Shown piece by piece: positions 23,287-33,041 of a stretch of DNA of 64,000 bases. The notes beneath the pieces were generated by a model. The model ran no database searches, was not told the origin of the DNA, and was given only the letters and a program-made list of their open reading frames with translations. The first letter of the stretch is position 1. Every line of letters begins with the position of its first letter. Position numbers and translations under genes: made by a program. This stretch comes from Limnephilus marmoratus (taxonomy: Eukaryota; Arthropoda; Insecta; Trichoptera; Limnephilidae), in contig OU862928.1 in assembly GCA_917880885.1 (NCBI GenBank), positions 12,295,721-12,359,720 of the forward strand. The letters run 5' to 3'.

Positions 23287-24769
23287 CGAACACTTCATTA
23301 TCTCCCCACTCGGGATGGCGAGAGTAGCAGAGGGGCAATGGAACGTCGTTCACACTTTAGATGTGAACCCATTAGTCGTTCAAATGGAACAACTAGAATT
23401 TAATTTTAAGAAACTTTTGAAACTGTATGAGTTTACCCTACCCAACCTAGGCTTAGAAAGAATAGAATTTCTAATAAAAAATAATAATGGTTTATTGTAT
23501 AATCTGATAAGTACGCGAACTAAGCGAGGACTCGTTAATGGTCTAGGGTCAATTATCAAAGCCCTTACTGGTAATTTAGACGATAACGACCTAAGCGAGT
23601 TACAAGATAAAATTAATTTTAATAATAACAGGATATCTCTGACCTCTCGTATAATGGAAGACTACTACACAAAACTCAAAAATATTTCCGATAACCAAAT
23701 TGTTTTATGGGCACAAATTAGTCGCGACCATTATGAAGATATGAATGAATTATTGCTCATTCATTTTATTTATCAGGCTGAAACGATAACAGAACTGTTA
23801 GACCGCCTAACGGAAGCCGTGTTATTTGCCTCACATAATATGTACCATTACAGTATGTTAAAACCTGAAGTCTTCTTAGATGCCATTAAAAACGTTAATA
23901 GGCGACAAGTGCCGTCAGAGGACTTTAACTTGCTTCAGCGCTTACTACAAGTAAAACTAGTTCGATCAGAAAGAAAATTGCATTTTGTTATAACGCTGAC
24001 TCTAGTGGAAGAGCTATTTTATGGCTATTATGACATTTTACCCATTATTTCCAAACCTTCCGATAATAACTGCCTTATACCCGCATCCCTCCCAAGACGA
24101 ATTTTGAAGAGTGGAAAAGATGTATTTTTAGCCGACAGGTGCCAAGAGATGACCGACACCATGAGTATATGCAACAAGGAGATTATAACCCTAGATGACT
24201 GCACCAAAGAATTAGCGGATTCACAAAATGAGAAAAACTGCACACTAAGAAAAATCGACTGTCCCGACGAATACACCCGCCTCATCGCACAAAACATAAT
24301 GTATACCTTCAGAAAAATTCCATCAACTGTTCATATAAACTGCCACGAGCACCAGCAAGAGACAACTATTTACAAATCGGTATTAATCAGCAGCCAGGAT
24401 TGCAACATCCAAGGAAAAACCCTCGCGATTGGACAAACTGTAAACCAAGAAGATATTACAGTTACTTACTCCAAGGAAAAACTCCAAGTTTTAAAACTTC
24501 CACAAATCCAAATTCAAGAACTTACAAAAATGCAAATGCATGAACGTACCATTCCTATCGCAAATTCACCTGAAGGAATGTTACACATATCACTGACCAG
24601 TGGCTGCATTATCACAGTAGCCGCATTCCTCATATGGAAAATCTTCAAACCCCTCATCAATAAGAAGAGGAGTTCGAATTTAAGGGGAGGAGTGTCACCT
24701 AATCAGGAAGTCGACCGACCCGAAGACAACACTGAACGAGCCACGCATCCAGTGCTGCATCTAATCTAA
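23183..24769 (+). CDS. env: provirus envelope (baculovirus F-type), open frame
   Basis: A 528-residue uninterrupted frame. It has the errantivirus envelope layout: a short N-terminal subunit, a furin-type site RTKR at about residues 112-115, a following Gly/Leu-rich fusion-peptide-like stretch (GLVNGLGSI), a long ectodomain with Cys pairs, and a C-terminal membrane span near residues 480-495 with a basic tail. The family mediates membrane fusion. In relatives env is made from a spliced RNA that may supply the real N-terminus and signal sequence, which I cannot place. The last 26 or so codons and the stop lie inside the 3' LTR. Activity is not implied, because gag and pol are broken. Confidence 0.88.
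   Translation: MLPIEELERSIKIVLNCSRLITTTQSLRIRQITDDEHFIISPLGMARVAEGQWNVVHTLDVNPLVVQMEQLEFNFKKLLKLYEFTLPNLGLERIEFLIKNNNGLLYNLISTRTKRGLVNGLGSIIKALTGNLDDNDLSELQDKINFNNNRISLTSRIMEDYYTKLKNISDNQIVLWAQISRDHYEDMNELLLIHFIYQAETITELLDRLTEAVLFASHNMYHYSMLKPEVFLDAIKNVNRRQVPSEDFNLLQRLLQVKLVRSERKLHFVITLTLVEELFYGYYDILPIISKPSDNNCLIPASLPRRILKSGKDVFLADRCQEMTDTMSICNKEIITLDDCTKELADSQNEKNCTLRKIDCPDEYTRLIAQNIMYTFRKIPSTVHINCHEHQQETTIYKSVLISSQDCNIQGKTLAIGQTVNQEDITVTYSKEKLQVLKLPQIQIQELTKMQMHERTIPIANSPEGMLHISLTSGCIITVAAFLIWKIFKPLINKKRSSNLRGGVSPNQEVDRPEDNTERATHPVLHLI
24681..24690 (+). promoter_or_regulatory. polypurine tract
   Basis: TAAGGGGAGG directly before the 3' LTR, the usual plus-strand primer of LTR elements. It also falls within the env reading frame. 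Confidence 0.75.
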
Positions 24770-25009
24770 CAATGTACGGGTTATCAGCTACAATGGACCC
24801 CAGCCGTCTGCCCCTATAAAAGAGATCACCAACTGCTAACCAGCACTTATCTTCAACTTATCATTAAAGGGACTACACGTCCCTTGTTGCTAGATTCTTC
24901 ATTTGAAACTGTTGTACTGTACTGTTTATTATTTAAATAAAATAATTGAGTTCATCGAATATTTATTTAACGTGTCTGGTGTTTAAAGTCTATCATCAAA
25001 AAGTTAACT
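24691..25009 (+). repeat. 3' LTR of the provirus
   Basis: 319 bp, starting AGTGTCACC and ending AAGTTAACT. TATAAAAG is at 24815-24822 and AATAAA at 24936-24941. Near identity with the 5' LTR indicates a recent integration. Confidence 0.93.
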
Positions 25010-27051
25010 CGCACAATCTATCGGTGGAACCGACTCTGCATTTTTATCACTGTGTTGTTTATCCTGTCTTTTTGAAAATAAAAAATATTTTAAACATGCA
25101 CCTGTGAGTTTTTCATTTTTCTAATGTATTGATTTTTCATCTCCTCGGGATAACAGGTTTCCATCTGACAAAGCTCCCTCCTGAGAAAATGAGCTGTAAA
25201 AAAACTATGTAAATCTCATTTCCTCGGAACCATCTTTGTCACATGGAACCTTGTTGTCCTGGGGAAAAGTTTTTTCATTTTTCTGCTTTTCAATTTTTTT
25301 TTTTAATAATTTATTGGGCTAATAAAGTAGGGCGAGTATATTGTCTATGGCAGGCCTTGTACCATTGTCTATGACAAATGGCCTTAAACTCCCTTCTACC
25401 AAGATCGGGATTGTTTTTCTGTGGTGAAGTTGGTGTCGACATTTGTCCCATAGAAAAGGCCCGAAGATATCGATCTAGGGATTGGTATATTTATGGTCAC
25501 GGAATGGTCACGGACCACGGTTGAAAAATTTGAACGAAGTTATACGCCCCTGGTCCTCTTTTTGCCGCTTTAAAAACTGTCAAGTGCGGGAAATACTTGT
25601 GGTGAAAAATCCCGAAAAACCAACCAATATATCAAAGTAAGTAAATTTGTTTTTATGCATAGTTTATTGTTCATGGAATGTGTTTTGGTAAATTTATATA
25701 ATATACGGTAGCTCAAAATAAAGCCATAAAATATTACGCCAAAGTAAATGTTAACTTTGCCTTGAAAGATTCTCGTATTAGATTTGAGCATAAATGAACT
25801 AATACTATTTGAGCTACGTACTACGTACGTGATGTATGATATTTTTTTGCAATATTTAGTTTTTCATTTTGTAGAAAAATCAATTGAGATTATATGTAAA
25901 AGACTTTGATTTGTCCATATTTAGTTTTTATTTTACGAAAAATGAAATGCCGGCCCGACGACGCCGAAAAAATTCTAGCGAGTAAAACTTTTGTTTCTCG
26001 AACGATATTTACGTGAATATAGCATAATCTGTAAAGATTTGTACATCATTATGTAGAGAAAATTATTAAGAGTGTGTTATAGGGGCAGAATGGTTATTTT
26101 CTGAAAAACGGCTCTCTAAAACGGCTTAATACCACCTTTCATGTGTCATTCGCGGACTTGATATTTTTTGTTACCAAATAATGGACCTTTATTTTTCAAT
26201 CTGCTTATTTTTTTTTGTAATTAATGTAGGCATTCGACCATGAAAAATAAAAACATTGATACACCATACAACCCATTTTTTAAACTTAAATCTATGATTG
26301 TCGCATTAATAATGATTTTACACAATATTTTTAATTTAAAATGTGTACATAATACATACATTTATAGAAGTACGGCCTCTTATTATCGTTATGATATCTG
26401 TGGATATTAACAATTAAATAAATACTTCATTTTACACCAAATTCTTACACAGTTCGAGCTTTTTACTCATTCCGGGCTAGGATCTCCCGTTGACAGGCAG
26501 TGAAACTATACGCTCCTCGTTTAATAACGTATATATTTTGAAAATGCCGTCAAAATGTTTCATTAATGCCTCTAAATATAGAATACCGACACACTTGAAG
26601 CATTGCAATAATCTCAGCAAGCTACAAAAACAGTAGGTACTCGAAAATTCACTTTTTTGGTGTAAATCTGTCAAAATGTTTCTTTTCGACCGCCATATTG
26701 GCTTCAATCATTGAAAACATAACTTTTAAAGTGCGTTGCAGTTCCGAAAACGGTTAGTGCGTTGTTCACGTATGTGGCGATGCACGTTTTGCAAGTATGT
26801 GTGTGAGAATTCATTGGGCTGCGTACACAGTGTACACACACACAGCTATAATATACGTATCGTGGCTCGTGGCGTCTTTCGGAATATGGGTATTAGTTTT
26901 TATCCGGGCATTTCGCTCGCCAAACATTTGTCGTAGGTACATTATGTACGCGGTGTTTGGTAATAACTACAACTTCAACTTGAAGATTGTACTAGGATAT
27001 TATTATTGGTTCATAAGCCACTACTCTCGAAAAGGTACTTTTATACTTTTT
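25010..27051. other. no gene recognised
   Basis: AT-rich sequence with only short frames. The region at 25540-25640 ends in a donor-like AAAGTAAGTAAAT and might be a 5' exon of something outside the repeats. I see no domain and no clear repeat boundaries. Confidence 0.35.
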
Positions 27052-27300
27052 TTTTACATTAACTCCACACAGGAGGCCCTGAGGAAAATAATTTCCCTCA
27101 GGGCCTATGTCATCTGGGATGCTGTGTGGAGGGTCTTTTTGAGGAGAGGAAGGAATGAACATTGGTCTTGAAGGGACCCATGTTGTAGGAAGGAGGAAAC
27201 ACAGAGGCCGGCAAATCATTCCACAGGCGAGCTGTTGAACACAAGAACGAGTCGAAGAAACGACCCGTTCTCATGTGACAAATGTCAACCGTGTACAAAT
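27052..27300 (-). pseudogene. LINE 3' end with hairpin tail
   Basis: On the minus strand the end of a LINE ORF2 is readable (FFDSFLCSTARLWNDLPASVF, the CR1/Jockey-type C-terminal signature). The 3' UTR follows with a hairpin (GGCCCTGAGGGAAA against TTTTCCTCAGGGCC) and a TGTAAAAAAAAA tail. The same tail is shared by repeats at 53478 and 55276. Confidence 0.7.
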
Positions 27301-27663
27301 GTTGGGCACGCGTTTGGCGTGTTTCCGACTATGCACCGGTTCCGAAGGGATCAATGATGCTAGTTCCTCGGAGCATCTTCCTATTAGACTTCATACTAAT
27401 TGGACTTCATTTTTTTTTTTTCTTTATTAATTTTGTTTGTTGCAGTTTGTTTCACATGGTTTTCGACTACCAAGGCAAATGCCTGTACTATGGTAGTCTA
27501 TATCTCGCAATTACTATTCGTCACCTCATTTGGATAGGGTTCTAACTTCACAACTTGTTCTGAGATACGAGATGTCAAAGTTTGAAAAGGCGATTTCTCA
27601 TAACCTATTTACTTTATTCCTAATATATGGGAACACTTGTTACATGCACTGCGTTAGCCCTCA

Positions 27664-28181
27664 TTAAATATATGGTAAATATTTCCATATCGATTCCACG
27701 CTCAACACACATTTAAAAATTAAAACAAATTGTACTTGGTAGATAATGGTTAGTAATAAGTAATTCAGTAACCGGAATTGAAAAATATTGCGTTTTTTGT
27801 TTTTTTTTTTTTAATTTAAAAAATTCTAAATGTCATTTTTCAAGGACCGCCATGTTAATTATGGAGATGAAATACGCATGTTTAAAAGAAAAAATCACTT
27901 TCTGTCAAAATAAGTACGAATTGTAATCTTCGGAAATGATGAATAATTAATCATTATTTTGTTCGGTTTCATAAACACGAAAAATTACGCGAGACGAAAT
28001 GACATTTCGCGTTTTTAGAGATAACAAAATAACCATCAAAATGCAATATTTTCAATTCCGGTTAATAAATTACTTAATACTAACTCTAATCTACCTAGTA
28101 CAATTTGTTTTAATTTTTTAAAGTGTGTTTTGAGCGTGGACTACTCGATAGGGAAATATTTACCAAATATATTGTCGAAGG
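27664..28181. repeat. foldback element with ~140-bp inverted arms
   Basis: 27664-27805 matches the reverse complement of about 28038-28181 with moderate divergence (for example GGTAAATATTTCC and CCGGAATTGAAAATATTGC-like blocks in both). The centre has no coding frame. No secure target duplication was found. Confidence 0.65.
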
Positions 28182-28341
28182 GTGAGATTTTTTTTGACTT
28201 TTTATGACACGTGTTTCCAATACTGTGATAATAGGTTTGTATTTTACTAAAATTTACACTAATAATCACAAAATCAGATTGAATAGCATGGTAATCAGTT
28301 TTTATTTCTACATTGTTTAGAAGCAAAAAAACAGCAATTCT

Positions 28342-28905
28342 TTGGCAAAATTACCTATGACCGAAGACCAAGGATGGATCTGTGAAGAATCGGAGCAGGA
28401 GCTTACTATTGAAGAGGTGATAGAAGAAAGCAATGATATTTTAATAGAAGGGCGGAGAGTAGTACAATTTGATTATTTTTTAAGCAACTCCAATGTATTA
28501 GTCAACATGATTCCGTTTTTAACTGCAATTTAAAGCACTTACGAATTACCTCAGAAAATATAAATGGTTTGAACTCTACTTTTAATTTAAAATGCGAGTT
28601 ATGTGGTAAAACTTTTAAACTAAAAACGTCCGAAAGCCTATAAGAAGGCATTGGCATCAACGAATCTTTTGTATCGGGAATAATGAGCATAGGATTGGGT
28701 TATTCGGGCATGAAAGAGTTATGTGCCACCATTGGAGTTCAGTCCTTATCTGTTGCTGAATATGGATAATGCCATATGCCATTGAAGGTTTGTGAATGGT
28801 GGGAGAAAACCAAATTTACCAGTATGACTGCGGAAGCCGACGAAGAAAAAAACTGGCTATTCAAAGCGGCGATGTTGACGAGAACGGAACGCCGATAATC
28901 ACTGT
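28342..28905 (+). pseudogene. Mutator-like transposase relic
   Basis: Fragments in shifting frames show a Cys motif (LKCELCGKTFKL) followed by ESFVSGIMSIGLGYSGMKEL and then a CEWWEKTKF region. This resembles the N-terminal half of the insect Mutator-like (PF20700-type) transposase family. Several stops and frameshifts interrupt it, and the catalytic part is missing. Confidence 0.5.
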
Positions 28906-29104
28906 AGTAGCCAGGGTTGCCAGGTGTTCGGTATTTTCTGATTAATTTTTCTCCCTAATAAACGATTCAACTGTCAGATTTGACGCAATCTATCCCTGCT
29001 TAGTTTGTGCGGTGTTGCCGCTTCGTGCACGAACTCACTTTTTTCGAGCCATTTCGAGGATTAGTGTTACATATCAGGTGACTACGTACTTGTGTAAATG
29101 TGAT

Positions 29105-29395
29105 CAAGGGCGGATCCAGGATTTGTTTCTGGGGGGGCACAAGGGGCGGACAGGCAAAAAATCAACAATTCAGGATTTTTCCTGGGGGGGGGGGGGAGGG
29201 GGGCACAAGGGGCGGACGGTTACAAGTTCAAGTATATATAGGAAGATTTATGAAAGTGTCAAAACAATAGAAAAATTAAATGTTTAATAAAGACAGTTTC
29301 TGCTTCTAAGTATGTACTGTGATGGAATCTCCACAGTACACAAAAATACCGTCTGGGGGGGTCCCCGTGCCCCCCCCGCCCTAAATCTGCCTATG
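29105..29395. mobile_element. 291-bp hAT-type MITE
   Basis: Ends CAAGGGCGGATCCAGG and, complemented, CATAGGCAGATTTAGG, flanked by the exact 8-bp duplication AATGTGAT (29097-29104 and 29396-29403). G-rich interior with long G runs. A related copy is at 58181-58362. Confidence 0.8.
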
Positions 29396-29403
29396 AATGT
29401 GAT

Positions 29404-30403
29404 TATTCGAATAATTTGACTGCTTACATTGTTTCAAAGTCCGACAACCCCCGCCCCCCCCGACTCGGGTTTTGATTTGCCAAGGTACTGGCTAGTAGCT
29501 GATGTGTGTTGGTCGAATACGGGAGGGGGGAGGGGAACTCGGGAGGAGGGTTCGCGGGACGGGGGAAGGGGTGGTAGAGTGAGGAGAGGGAAGGTGGAGG
29601 AGGAGGATGAGCGGGAACGTGAGAGGGGAAGGGGACGCGGGAGAGGAAGGGGAGGAGGAAGGTGAACGGGACGAATGAGAAAGGACGCGAAGGGAGAAAC
29701 GATTTCTTTATTAAATGGCATAGCAATGTATGCCGGGTACCAGCTAGTATATAAATAAAAAGGAAACTTTATTTTATTTCTCTAAGTCAATATTATTAAT
29801 GATGTTATTAATATGTATAGATATTCTATCAAATATACGTTTCCAATTTGGGGATAATAATAATAATGATGAATTCTAGAAAATATAGTTTAAAATCAAT
29901 TAACTACTGAATATTTAGAAGTTAAATTTAAAAAAAAAAACTTCACTAAATCGACTCCAAATGTTAACCACGAGATTCCAAACGTTGTTTATTATGGAAA
30001 CGATGAAATGAAACGAATGAACAAGCAAATTATGAAACATTTATAAAAAGGATCATACTAAATATTCTACCAACATAATAAGTTCCATAAACAAACCACA
30101 CTTTGTTATTAGTTTGTTTTTTACTTCGATATTTAAAAATACTGTGCTTGGATGTTCATAACAATCATAACGCAAGTATAATGTTGACCTTTTGAAATCT
30201 GGGAAGACACCCCTACTGCCATCTAGCGATGTAAAAATAAACACATTTTGACAGATTACGAAATGTTACGAGGGTATCATATACGCTTAAGATTATGTAT
30301 CAAATCCTTTGTTTCGTCAATATTTTAGAACAAAATAGTTAAATTTAGAAAATAATAAATTCTTCACGTTAGTCATTCGAACAAATACATCGGCATTATT
30401 TGT
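29404..30403. other. purine-rich low complexity and AT-rich sequence
   Basis: 29440-29690 is strongly purine-rich (GGGAGG/GAGGAG), which produces spurious Pro-rich and Gly/Arg-rich frames. GCCGGGTACCAGCTAGTATATAAATA at 29732-29757 resembles the 3' end of a widespread LINE-type repeat; a reverse version (ACTAGCTGGGTTACCCGGC) lies at 35951. No gene. Confidence 0.5.
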
Positions 30404-30872
30404 ATATATTTGTGAAAGCCCCAATACACCACTCCCCGGTACTACCGGCCCAACACTACCATTTGTACTGGTAGCTGATGAGGCTTTCGCTTTACATAAA
30501 CATGTTATGCGACCCTACCCCAATAAAACATTAGACATAGAAAAATGTACGTTTAACTACCGCCTATCTCGTGCAAGGCGGTATGTGGAATGTACTTTCG
30601 GCATATTGACCAACAAGTGGAGAGTTCTTCATACGGCCATACTTACTGATCCCGATTTTGCTACAGAGATAGAAAAAACAACATGTGTTCTTCATAACCT
30701 TGTACGGAGACAAGACGGTTTGAACTACAACGACGAATTGTTAACTTCTGATCTACCTACATTACCAAACTGTAATACATCTAGACTCTCTAATGCCATA
30801 AATACAAGAGAATTATTTAAAAAATATTTTATGGAAGAAGGTAAACTAGAGTGGCAACGTAACTTCATTTAG
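30404..30872 (+). pseudogene. PIF/Harbinger transposase, C-terminal half
   Basis: A DDE_4 fragment reads VLVADEAFALHKHVMRPYP (second catalytic Asp region), then RARRYVECTFGILTNKWRV (catalytic Glu) and VLHNLVR. The N-terminal half with the first Asp and the HTH is missing. This belongs to a different PIF lineage from the copies at 7-19 kb. Confidence 0.75.
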
Positions 30873-30979
30873 GTAGGGTGACTGATATAGTTATTGGTTA
30901 TGTAGTTTCAATTTGTACATGCATACGAGTACTTATAATTACCTATACCTATGGCAAATTAATAAAGTGATAAACTCAC

Positions 30980-31148
30980 CAAGTTCTAGCTGTTTTGTTT
31001 CTATTTCACTATCCCAATTGTTGTAAAATAATTTTGCTATCTCTTCCCATGCTCGTTTCTTTGCCGTTCTATCCGGCTTTTCTCTAGAGTCCCAAAGGCA
31101 AACTCTATTTTGCACTTCGATAATAAATCGTTCAGTGTCGAATATCCT
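30980..31148 (-). pseudogene. MADF-domain exon of the PIF relic
   Basis: On the minus strand a frame reads FDTERFIIEVQNRVCLWDSR then RAWEEIAKLFYNNW: the MADF (Myb-like) domain found in PIF partner proteins. It ends at a GTGAGT donor (complement 30974-30979). Other exons are not found. Confidence 0.65.
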
Positions 31149-31409
31149 GTGCGTGCGCCGTCGCCGCGAGTAATCCGCCGAATGTGGAGCGATGCATACA
31201 AATACCTGGAATACGACATTGCCGATCTTACGCCAACGGAAGATCGGTGCGCGGAGGACGGAGCAGACGCAGAGAGCGAGCGGTCTGCCACGGAGCGACC
31301 GATCGTCCGCGACGGAATGACCGATCTTCCACTCTTGTGCCCGTTATTTGTAATTTATATGCAATTATATGTATTGGCGTTCTGTCGCGAAAGATCTGCG
31401 ACGTAATTT

Positions 31410-31430
31410 CCGTCAAGTGTGGCGCCGGCC
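31410..31430. repeat. probable right terminus of the PIF relic
   Basis: Complemented, this reads GGCCGGCGCCACACTTGACG, a typical PIF/Harbinger end, followed on the plus strand by TAA, the expected target. No matching left end was found, so the element is truncated. Confidence 0.55.
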
Positions 31431-31440
31431 TAAGCACTTA

Positions 31441-31950
31441 AGGTTTTAAAGCTCTTAAAAATATATATATGTTATCCTTGAATATAATATCTAGACATTC
31501 CCCATGCCGAAACGCAAGTTATATAAAATTCCCTTGATAGAAAAAAATCGCCAAGTATGCTCCGAAGATTATTATAAACACGTTTGTTTCATTTATTTTA
31601 CAAGTTACATCTATGAAAAAATTCACAGTGTTTCTTTAACCCATAAGCTGCTGAATTAATTCTGCTGTATTATTTTTCTGGTGTATTTTCCTGAATAAAA
31701 AACGTGTTTTTACTTACTCGTTTTTGAGGAAACTCCTGAATGTCATACGATATTACATTGTCAATGTGTACAAATACCTATACTAAAAGCTTTAGTAATT
31801 TAGTTTTTACACATACTTATTTACAAAAACGAAATAACATAAAAAATGACAATACATGCGATAAGCAGCTTACGGGTTAAAGACAACCCCGCGAGATTTT
31901 GGCTATATTTTAAACAAGTTGTGTTTTATTAAACATTTTCACAATTTTTG
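31441..31950 (+). repeat. interspersed repeat copy carrying a piggyBac MITE
   Basis: 31441-31639 and 31877-31950 together match 52640-52905 with divergence (TTTTAAAGCTCTTAAAAA, CCGAAACGCAA and AACACGTTTGTTTCA blocks). The gap between them is the MITE at 31640-31876, absent from the other copy. Confidence 0.75.
31640..31876. mobile_element. 237-bp piggyBac-type MITE
   Basis: Ends CCCATAAGCTGCT and, complemented, CCCGTAAGCTGCT, flanked by TTAA on both sides (31636-31639 and 31877-31880). CCC ends and TTAA targets are the piggyBac signature. The copy of the host repeat at 52640-52905 gives the empty site. Confidence 0.88.
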
Positions 31951-32459
31951 CATCGATTTTATCGCTTTAAATATTAGCGCGCTCCTCTAACATTAGGAAT
32001 TACATATCTCTCCATCTTCTTCTTTTTGACTGCGGATACAGCACAAATCGAATACGATGGTGTAGAAACGAACTTGGCTTTGTGCAACCTCGCCTTGCCT
32101 CGTCCGACTTCCGATCATTATCGGTTTTTGTGCCTGAGTCAAAGGTCTCGAAGCGTTTCGAAGTTCGAACACGATGCGTCTCACTACACTACTCATCTCA
32201 CTTCAGTTCGCCAATACATTGTAACTGTAGCTGCCATTTGAACGTCCATGTTGCCTAGTGAGCGGACTCCGAGAGACTGGGTTCCTTGCGACGTTGCACG
32301 AATGTGTAGATATGCGCTTCGAACTTCGGCTAACTTCCTCGAGAGCTTCGTCGCAACGAGTAGCATATTGGAGACTCTAGCGAATTTTTGCTGCCGTCTG
32401 GTGATGACGCGTGATTTATGAAAAATAGTAATATATATCACAAAATTAGATCAGTTATA
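31951..32459. other. no gene recognised
   Basis: A moderately GC-rich block at 32000-32400 has inverted TTCGAAGTTCGAA-like motifs and short frames on both strands. I see no domain. Confidence 0.35.
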
Positions 32460-32831
32460 CAGGGTGTAACAGGACGTACCCGAGGGATTTTAACCAGCGA
32501 TTCCTGAGCATATTTGGAGTAAAAATGTTAATGAAATTTTGGTCTCCGGTGACTTTTTGACAACTTTTTTTTTTTTTTCAAATTTTTTTTCTTCAAAATC
32601 AAACAAAAAAAGAATTCTTCCGCATGTCGTCACTGGTCAGTCAGCCGGGTGTCCGACGAACCTCTTACCCCGCCTACAACTGTTCAACAACTACCATTTT
32701 TTTATGTTTTTGTAGAAAAAAAAAAGAACATCAAAATGTCACCGGAGACCAAAATTTCATTTACATTTTTTACTCTATGTGATGTCGGGAATCGATGGTT
32801 AAAATCCTTCGGGTACGTTCTGTTCACCCTG
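32460..32831. mobile_element. MITE with CAGGGTG ends, copy 1
   Basis: 372 bp with long inverted ends: CAGGGTGTAACAGGACGTAC on the left and, complemented, CAGGGTGAACAGAACGTACC on the right. Pairing continues inward through GGTCTCCGGTGAC-like sequence for about 100 bases. Flanks TATA and TGTA do not give a clear duplication. A 3'-truncated copy is at 62051. Confidence 0.75.
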
Positions 32832-33041
32832 TGTAGGGTGTGCTAAAAAGTACTAAGAATTTTTTTCGTTTTAGGGTGTGCTAAAATTTTATTTATTTAT
32901 TATTATATTATGGAAAATAAAATTACAAAGTTATAAAGAACTTTCTTGAAAATTATAAAATATTTGTAAATACTGGTGTTTATATTGTTGGTGTTTATTT
33001 TATATTATGATGATAAACATGATTGCTTCTATTGTTATAGA

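Larger units (their letters stand above)
5246..25009 (+). mobile_element. errantivirus-type Ty3/gypsy provirus with nested insertions
   Basis: A complete outer structure: 319-bp LTRs at both ends, a primer-binding site after the 5' LTR, a polypurine tract before the 3' LTR, and gag, pol and env in order. The flanking 4-bp sequences CGCG and CGCA fit the 4-bp YRYR duplications of errantiviruses with one change. About 12.3 kb of the interval is Harbinger and Merlin DNA. The element is defective: gag has a stop and an insertion, and pol has an insertion and a frameshift. Errantiviruses are insect gypsy elements with a baculovirus F-type envelope gene. Confidence 0.93.

Noticed and set aside
29424..29726. 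Pro-rich and Gly/Arg-rich frames on both strands
   Set aside because: Produced by purine-rich low-complexity DNA; no domain, and frames open on both strands.
31110..31441. Two plus-strand GC-rich frames
   Set aside because: They overlap the MADF exon and the terminal region of the PIF relic; no domain in either.
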